A stretch of 64,000 nucleotides of DNA, from contig QANZ01001431.1 in the NCBI GenBank assembly GCA_003254925.1, positions 59,178-123,177 on the forward strand, given 5' to 3'. The stretch is from Chamaecrista fasciculata. Its lineage: Eukaryota; Streptophyta; Magnoliopsida; Fabales; Fabaceae. The first letter of the stretch is position 1; the number at the start of each line of letters is the position of its first letter. Below are positions 57,155 through 64,000 of this stretch, piece after piece. The notes under the pieces were generated by a model. That model ran no database searches and was not told the origin of the DNA. It was given only the letters and a program-made list of their open reading frames with translations. The position numbers were made by a program, and so were the translations under genes.

Positions 57155-59029
57155 CTAAACGACTAACCTGGCGATTCAACGCCAGATCTTGTGTAATTAT
57201 CTGCCTAGCATCATACAGAGAATTACTATATCATACCAAAGATTCTCAAGAATAATTGAACACAAGGGGGGACAAGTTCTTTAGTACAATGAGTAATATA
57301 CTGAAAAAGGCAACGAAATAAAACCAAACTCCCACTACTGACATTCAAAAACACTTAAACAGCCCGGTGGCAACCCGTATCTTCAAAAAGGGTGTAAATT
57401 GTGCTAACTGCTAAAGTAACCACAATCCAATGATATGACTCACATGAAGTGCACTTAATCTCCTCTAACAGAGAAAAAAAAAAGCGAAAAGAAAAACCGG
57501 TTTCTTCAAAAGAAGCAAAAGAGAAAAGCAGAAGAATCAATAGCCATCAAATCTTACACTGTCTAAGCCACTTTAAACATTCAAAAAATGGATCAGAAGA
57601 GATAAGTGGGGCGTCTCGAGGAACAATTCAAAGCAATATTCTCAGAAGCCAGCGCATTTGCGGGTTGAATCTGGAGGGTTCAGAAGAGGAGCGAACCGGA
57701 TCGGATCAAAGTGGTCGAAAACGACATTGGCACGGTTGAAATGGTGGCAGGTGGAGGATCGGAATCTGAGAGACGTAAAAAGTTGGAAGAATCAAAGAAA
57801 GAAAGAAGGGATAGATACTAATTAATAGTAAAGAGGAATCTGAAACCCTAAACTAAAGAGGGGTTCAGGCAGAGAAGAAAGGAAGGAAGGAGATTGGCAA
57901 AAGCGAAAGGAGATTGCTTTTTGAGTTTTTGTAGGTTCATTCATAGCTTATTAGCTTGGCACCCAGGAGAGATGGCAACGTGGCACTCTATGACTCTTGG
58001 TGCGTTTCATTGTGGCTGCTTTTTGTTATCCTCTGCTCTTCCCACCTTCCCTGTACCTTTTGTCACTGCAATCATAGCCTGCCACGTTCTCTCTCTACTC
58101 CATTTCTCATTTTTCTCAACTATTCCCACCAACAATTCTAGTTTACTCTTACTTTACTCCCACCATTATTTTATTCATTCCTTCTTGCTAGAAAAACATG
58201 GTAGTAAGCAAAGGCATTTTCAGATCCAAAAGAGTTTAGGAATGGCAATTTGGGTGGGTATTTAGAATATTTATCTGAATCTACCTGTAAAAAATATCTG
58301 ATATCCGCCATATTGGATATCAGATAGGGTACGGGTAGTAAAAAATAAGAAATTAACTATTTGATATTCGTCTGAAATAAGCGGATAGTTAGAGTATTCA
58401 GTATCCGATAATATAAATATTTTATTATATTTTATACATTTTTATTATATTTTTAATTAATTTATTTTAATTAATGGATATTGGGTATTGGATATCGGAT
58501 ATATTCGATTTTTAAATTATGATATCCTATCTTATATCTATTATTTTCGGGGATTTTGGATATTTATGATATCTGTCNAAATTAATTTTTTTTCCATTTT
58601 GCTCCTCAAACTTTTAATAACTAATTTTAATATTTGTGATTAATAAAATATAAGTATAAAAAAAATAATGATTTAATAAAAATTTAAAGATAATGAGATA
58701 ATAAAAATCGTAAATTGCACGTATAGAGGAAAAAAGAAAATAGAAGGGATGTAATTGATTAATCATGAATGAACTTGATCCTCCTTTGGTAGTGTACGAA
58801 CACTTAAAAAGATAAATGCAAATAAGTAGTCTTATTTTTGTTGGAAACAAAGTAGTATGAATTTTGATATGTGTACCTTCAACACTTGCTCACGGCCTCA
58901 CCAACACAGAGCTGTCTGTAATATAGGAGAAGTTGAATATGTTAATTGAGAATTTAAACCAAAAATTGAGCAACCAATTATGAATGGAGAAGGGTTAAAA
59001 TAGTGTAATGAAGGTTCATGAAGAAATAT

Positions 59030-59400
59030 ATATAATTCAGTAAGTTAATCTGAATGTATTTGGATTAGTGTAATGAATACGGAAAAATGATAAGATTTGG
59101 AACAAACAAAAAAAAAACAGAGGAGCAAACCAAAAAAAATGGGCCATAATGATAAGCTTTGTAAGGTGTTAACATACCTTAATAAATAGAAGAAACAGAA
59201 GACTGTTCAGTAAAGTTCTGGAATGCAGATTGAGATTAGAATTGGTGTAATGAATATGGAAGAATGAAAAGATTTGTAACAAACAAAAAAACAGTGGAAC
59301 AAACCAAAACAACTGGACGATAACGATAAGTTTTGGAAGGTCTTTAACACACCTTAATAAATGGAAGAAAAACAGAGGAGTGCACAATTACGTTCTGGAA
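59030..59400. repeat. Diverged tandem repeat (about 175-185 bp unit)
   Basis: gtgtaatgaata(c/t)gga followed by aagatttgg/gt, aacaaacaaaaaa(a)acag, aaaccaaaa, ataa(t/c)gataag, aaca(t/c)accttaataaat(a/g)gaag and gttctggaatgc(a/t)gattgag occurs at about 59069-59230 and again at about 59244-59412. A partial earlier copy (tagtgtaatgaaggttc) lies near 58998. Confidence 0.65.
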
Positions 59401-60417
59401 TGCTGATTGAGAATGTAAATTGTTACTTTGTGTATGCGATAACGATAACCACCGATTAAGAATGCAATTTTGATTGTGTGCAGTGTGAGATGAGGCATTA
59501 TATATTTGAGCGATGTCGTGCAAAAGATGGGTTCGGAGCCCACGTGCATGATGCAGTTTTGTAATTCAATCATGATGAGTGTGTAATTATATAGTGGTGT
59601 GCGAAAATTCAGGGATGAAGGAGCACGATATAGTTGAAGCATGTATATTGTTGTAATATTTTAATTTTTGTTTTCTGAATTAATACTGATGAAGTGGTTG
59701 ATTTAATTTTTTTAAGACTAAGATTGTGAAGGAGGACGACCAGAACGGATCGCGTGCATATATAATTGTATAGATTTATTAGAATGCGATTTTGGTGGAA
59801 TATACGTATATTCCTATTTAACAATTATAATCTCTGACAAACGTTATTCTTTATTTTGATATATTTTTTTTCCTTTGCCCAATTTAAGGGCCATGCCTGC
59901 TCATAGATAGATAATTGGGTTGACAAAATTGAAAATTTGATCTAATTCAGTAATGACTTATAAAGCCCTAAGGTGTTAAGCTTTCTATTTATTCCTTCAA
60001 CATTTAATCAGCACAACTACCATTTCTTCTGAAATTCTTATAAATAAAAAGTTTTATTAAAAGAAAGAGAAAGAAGATAAGATATTTCTATAAAGGGAAT
60101 AATTAGTTAGGTCAGAAAAACAAAACACGTAACTGTTAAAATTAGGGATTGATGCAAGTAGTTTGGTATCACTTAAGTAAAATAAAATTTTAATTTTGAG
60201 ATTTTATTAGTGTAGTTATTTCTGTTGGGAGATTCTCTCTGTACATTGAATAAATTGCATAATCTAAATTATTTTATAAGACTTTTAGCTCTTTAATTTT
60301 AATAATTAACTTTTAGAGTGTGATGCTTAAAAGAAAATTGATACGTTATAAACTTATAGTAGTTCACTTTATAATTTCATAAGTTTAAGGAGCTATTAAT
60401 TGCAAATAACTCTGTCT

Positions 60418-60465
60418 AAGGGAGGTACACTTTTTTTTTTTTTTTCGTAAGAAGGGAGGTACACT
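60418..60465. mobile_element. Micro-insertion between 14-bp repeats
   Basis: aagggaggtacact at 60418-60431 recurs at 60452-60465. The 20-base insert is a T run plus cgtaag (cttacg-poly(A) on the other strand). This is close to the ttaccg-poly(A) end of the nearby SINE at 61780-61933. Confidence 0.6.
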
Positions 60466-61305
60466 TTTTTCTTAGTAAAATACCATTATAATTTGAGATG
60501 TTGTGTACACTATACTCTCATTTTATTATTAATTTTTTTGAAATGGTAAAGTAATTAAAAAATATTTAAATCAGTCAATTGAATGATTGATGCTGGCCTT
60601 GAGGGTTCATGCAGTTCCACTAATAACCAAACTCAGTTAAATTTGAAACTTTAAGAACAGTTCTTGTCGTTATAGTTTTCTAAATGAATCTTTAATTCTC
60701 AAATTATATTCTAAGATTTGTGAAAAAAAATATTAAATATGTTTTATATTTATTTTAAAATAAAAATATCAACTTTAAAATAATTCAACAATACATATTG
60801 AGAATTCAAGTAAGTACAATATTCTCACACAATTTATTTAGACGTGAGAAAAAGGAAAAATAATAACAAAGTGAAAGTGCTGCACAGAGTTATTCATTAG
60901 CTCTACACTTCTTTATCGGTATAGAAAAGGACATCTCTACAATGTTGATGAACAAATTAAACAACACAAGCAATTTCATCCGACCCAAAAATACATAGAA
61001 AGTAAATGAACTTTCTATTTTATTCTTCCTGTGGCTACCAGTACAACCTAATTCCAAACCAACAAAAGAAAACCATGGACCATAATAATTTAATTATAAC
61101 CTCATATATATATATATATATAATTATTATAACTCCATGGTCCTACAAGCTACAATTCATTACCAGTTGAATATCTTAATACTCTCAAAATGGAGAGTCT
61201 TGAAACTACACACAGCGTATTAGTTAATTCAATTCATGTAAAAAGTAATTTAGGAATAGATACCAAGATCTCGAGCATATTATAGGGTAAATTCTTATAA
61301 AATTA

Positions 61306-61704
61306 GGCAAAAGTACTCTGCAGTTGGTACCTTCAAAGTATACAGTCATTTTTAGTTGTACCCTCAAAGTTTTTTTTGATCAATTGTGTCTTTAAAGTAT
61401 GAGGTTACTTTCAGTTATGCCCCAAAAAGTTTTTTGAGTCAATTATTACCCCAATCTTTTCTTTTTTTGTATAATTGTATCCTCAATCTTTTCTTTTTTG
61501 TGTCAATAGTACTCCCAAATTGAGGAGTACTTGGAGGTACAACTAATTCAAATGTGAAACATTAGGGGTATAATTGACTAAAAATATTTTGGAGGTATAA
61601 TTAAAACTGACCTCATACTTTGGGGGTACAATGACCCACAAAAAACTATGAGGGTATAACTGAAAATGACCGCATATTTTAGGGGTATCAATAGTACTTT
61701 TGCC
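61306..61704. mobile_element. Hairpin MULE-like element, perfect 10-bp duplication
   Basis: The left end ggcaaaagtactctgcagtt and the reverse-complemented right end ggcaaaagtactattgatac start inverted repeats with alternating gtacc(t/c)tcaaagtat and tttagttgtaccctc motifs. tataaaatta lies directly outside each end (61296-61305 and 61705-61714). No coding capacity. Confidence 0.78.
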
Positions 61705-61779
61705 TATAAAATTATTTTTTGTGATGTTTTAGTTCTTAAACATTCTCATTTGCTTTACTGTTAGTTTAAAATATGATTT

Positions 61780-61933
61780 TTTTTTTCGGTAATGACATGA
61801 GTTTCCTTTGCCTATCCGTGTAACGGTCTAAGCGAAGACTAATTTCATTCGGGCTACAAAGACGAAACGGTTGAGCCTTGGGTCCTCTCACCTAGGGTGT
61901 AGTTCGCCAACCACTACACCAAACACTTGTTGG
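61780..61933 (-). mobile_element. tRNA-derived SINE (copy 2) with 18-bp duplication
   Basis: On the minus strand it reads acaagtgtttggtgtagtgg (box A), then cgtttcgtctttgtagcccg, aatgaaattagtcttcgctt, cgttacacggataggc and ends ttaccg plus an A run. The same head and core occur at 13382-13553. tagtttaaaatatgattt lies directly outside both ends (61762-61779 and 61934-61951), a perfect target duplication. Confidence 0.85.
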
Positions 61934-62595
61934 TAGTTTAAAATATGATTTTGCTAGGCATTTGTTGTTATTAATTTTGATCTAGACAACTGAGATGGAT
62001 GATTTATCTCTCATACATGTCCTAATAAGTGAGTTGGCAAAAAAAAAAAAAAAATTCTTGTTAACTATACAAACCAGAAATAAATATGTGATGAAAGGAG
62101 ATGGAAGATTTTTTTTTTCTTTCTCTACCAAATCACCTATATTTTAGGACATGCATGTATGAGGGAAATTGTCTATGTCAGGTGTCTAACTCATAGATAA
62201 TAGCAAAAATCAGAATGAATCATATTTTGAATTAACATTGGAATAAATAGGAAAGTTAATTTGAGGACTGAAATGAAACAAAAAATAGTTTCATGACCAA
62301 AGTGAAATTCACCATATATAATATGAGGACCAATTTGAGTATTTAACACAAGATTTATTTTAATTATGAGACTTATTGAAAATCTCTCAAAATCTCTCAA
62401 ACAGATAAGTAAAAATATTTGGTGATCATAACCCAAAAAAGAGAAAAAGAAAAAGGGAAGGACCCTACATATATACAATTTCCATTGAGGTTGATTTCTC
62501 AAATCCCTCACGCAAACTCAAATTTAATTTGGTTCCCAATATTAGCATCTCTTCTGAAACCAAAATTTCCCATCACTCTCTCACTCTTGTGGTTC

Positions 62596-62603
62596 TATAA
62601 ATT
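62596..62603 (+). promoter_or_regulatory. TATA box of the small peptide gene
   Basis: tataaatt lies 110 bp upstream of the start codon at 62706, preceded by a CT-rich stretch (tcactctctcactcttgtgg). Confidence 0.55.
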
Positions 62604-62705
62604 AGCCTCATTGTGAGCCAAATATCTTCATGCCAAACCCAATTACATATATATTGATCATATATACCTACCAAACCACAGAAATTAATTTAAAGCTCCT
62701 TCATT

Positions 62706-62996
62706 ATGGCTAAGATCACCATTGTGTTGCTGGTTTTAGCCCTATTTGCCATGCCATTTCTGAACGCCATTGAAGCTGCAGGAAGAGCTATCCCTCCTTC
62801 TTCTTCAGTTAAACAAGATGATAACAACAAGAAGCTGTATGGCAATTCTAAATTCTTATGGGGACTTTGGCCTTTTGGTTTGTTTCATCCTTGGCTTATT
62901 GCACCTTGGTGGCTACTCAAGGATGCAAAAACCACCACCACCACTATTACTCCTACTAATGACAAAGTAGTCCCTAAAGTTGCAAGTATGCCCTAG
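62706..62996 (+). CDS. Small secreted peptide precursor, unrecognised
   Basis: A single exon of 96 residues with its own TATA box. The N-terminus MAKITIVLLVLALFAMPFLN is a strong signal peptide, with likely cleavage near Ala24 (IEA|AGR). The mature part (about 72 residues) has a polar Ser/Asp/Asn/Lys stretch (PPSSSVKQDDNNKKLYGNSK), then an unusual Trp-rich hydrophobic segment with four Trp in about 20 residues (FLWGLWPFGLFHPWLIAPWW). It ends with a Thr-rich tail (KTTTTTITPTNDKVVPKVAS). There are no cysteines, so it is not a defensin, LTP or RALF. I do not recognise the family. It could be a wall or extracellular protein, or a pro-peptide. Coding is supported by signal peptide, TATA box and codon use, not by a named homologue. 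Confidence 0.7.
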   Translation: MAKITIVLLVLALFAMPFLNAIEAAGRAIPPSSSVKQDDNNKKLYGNSKFLWGLWPFGLFHPWLIAPWWLLKDAKTTTTTITPTNDKVVPKVASMP

Positions 62997-63689
62997 GCAT
63001 GCATGCATGCATATGCATATGCCTCTACTTCTCCATTATTAATTATATATATATATGTGTTTCAATATGTTGTGTGTGCTTAATTATATCACTTAAGGGT
63101 GTGTGACACAAAGTGATATATCTATGTTTTATGTGTATTGTGTGTAACTGATGGCTAGGGTTTGCCAGCTTTATATATGCCCTACGTGGCTATTGAATTT
63201 CTATGTATTGATGAGCCATGTAATGTAATGGACTAATGGTTATGTTTTCTGCTGTGAAAAAAGATTTATTTCTGTAAGTGTTGACAAACGCTAGTATAAC
63301 ATAACTTGCTTAATTAATTAGCTAAGAACAGTTTTAAATTTACATAATATATCATGTAAATTTTCTGTTCCTCCGTTTTAATTTCTACTACTGGGAATGA
63401 TGAGCATATTGTATTTTTGTTAATTCTTCAAAGTTACATATGTATTATGTAGTATTAGTTAGTGTAGACTGTAGAGAAAAAATACAAAAGAATAATGATG
63501 TCGAATAAAATCTTTATAATATTAAACTTTAAAAAATGATAAAAACTTGGTTGAAGACATAAATTTTGATCCTAAAGTAGGTTGCAATCAAATAATCTTT
63601 ATTTTATCTTTTTTTTTTCTCGTGCTTTTGGTTCTATATGTCTTTTATCAAAGCCCCACTCTTTGGTCCCAATGACCGGATAAGGTCAC
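62997..63689. other. 3' flank of the peptide gene, AT-rich spacer
   Basis: A purine/pyrimidine-alternating stretch (gcatgcatgcatatgcatat) directly follows the stop codon. Nothing else is supported up to the LTR-like end at 63690. Confidence 0.5.
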
Positions 63690-64000
63690 TGTTGGGAAAT
63701 CACAGAGGGAGCGCAGCGGAAGAAATTAAAAATTTTGGACTAAAACGCAAATAAAACTAAAAGCTAACTCTGTGATTCCTTCCAGGATCCACTAACTATG
63801 TTTATACTAAGTAAGAAAAGGATGTTTACCTAGTTTCAATCGGTGACTTATCGTGTTCGCGAATTTGAGAAGTCCACTGAGTGTCCTTCCTCTACCGGTG
63901 ATCCACACGAGCAGTTTGGCAGATGCCTAGGTGCTAGCCTCCTTCACTTCTTCCCAAGTGAATACGGGAACTCTATCTATGATTCTTGAATAATCAAGAA
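63690..64000. mobile_element. LTR-like retrotransposon end, cut by the window
   Basis: tgttgggaaatcacagaggg followed by agcgcagcggaag resembles the start of a plant Ty1/copia-type LTR (TG start, TGTTGGGAA head), in which the element strand carries the same conserved opening. The base composition changes here to GC-richer sequence (ctaccggtgatccacacgag). The other end is outside the window, so the family, orientation and target duplication cannot be confirmed. Confidence 0.5.

Larger units (their letters stand above)
57910..62590. other. Gene-free repeat-bearing region
   Basis: Upstream of the PP2C leader to the small peptide gene. Content: a ggatat-rich degenerate stretch (about 58250-58575, with an N at 58578), a tandem repeat (about 59030-59400), a micro-insertion (60432-60451), a MULE-like hairpin (61306-61704), a SINE (61780-61933) and TA microsatellites near 61104-61125. 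No gene is supported. Confidence 0.65.

Overview
The window is plant nuclear DNA, almost certainly from a eudicot. It is AT-rich, its genes have many GT-AG introns with T-rich acceptors, and every recognisable protein is a land-plant family. The species cannot be fixed from sequence alone. Eight protein genes can be supported: a SWEET3-like sugar transporter (+, about 6.6-7.9 kb), an unrecognised six-helix membrane protein (+, 10.8-12.5 kb), a PTB1/2-type polypyrimidine-tract-binding protein (+, 14.6-19.3 kb), a PYL8-like abscisic acid receptor (-, 22.6-25.0 kb), a trehalose-6-phosphate phosphatase (-, 30.3-32.3 kb, leader probably starting near 38.0 kb), a J-domain protein with a DUF3444 tail (-, 45.4-47.6 kb, leader probably reaching 52.4 kb), a PP2C phosphatase of the PP2C76 type (-, 53.9-57.2 kb) and a small secreted-peptide gene (+, 62.7-63.0 kb). 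Exon boundaries were rebuilt by hand from reading frame, splice dinucleotides and family alignment. All multi-exon models close without frameshift.

Layout: 1-6.5 kb is repeat DNA (a diverged block duplication, then a 2 kb array of foldback units with a GC-rich palindrome). 6.6-25 kb is gene-rich. 25.3-30.3 kb is intergenic and carries two hairpin transposons side by side. 30.3-38.0 kb is the TPP gene with a putative 5.6 kb leader intron holding a hAT-type MITE and a Stowaway MITE. 38-45.4 kb is gene-free with further hairpin elements. 45.4-57.9 kb holds the DnaJ and PP2C genes. 58-62.6 kb is repeats, and an LTR-like end runs off the right edge.

The set and order SWEET3 - PTB - PYL8 - DnaJ/DUF3444 - PP2C recalls Arabidopsis AT5G53190, 53180, 53160, 53150 and 53140, so this looks like a conserved ancestral block. 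It has gained the six-helix gene and TPP relative to Arabidopsis and lacks the FtsH11 gene found there. The genes share no single pathway (sugar export, splicing control, ABA sensing, trehalose signalling, dephosphorylation); the PP2C is not a clade A ABA co-receptor.

The most interesting non-genic signals are (i) a set of five hairpin elements with 9-10 bp target duplications, four of them with matching termini, (ii) about ten tiny poly(T)/poly(A) insertions of 12-35 bp, each between direct repeats, that look like extremely truncated retroposons, and (iii) a candidate in-frame poison exon followed by a CU-rich tract inside the PTB gene.
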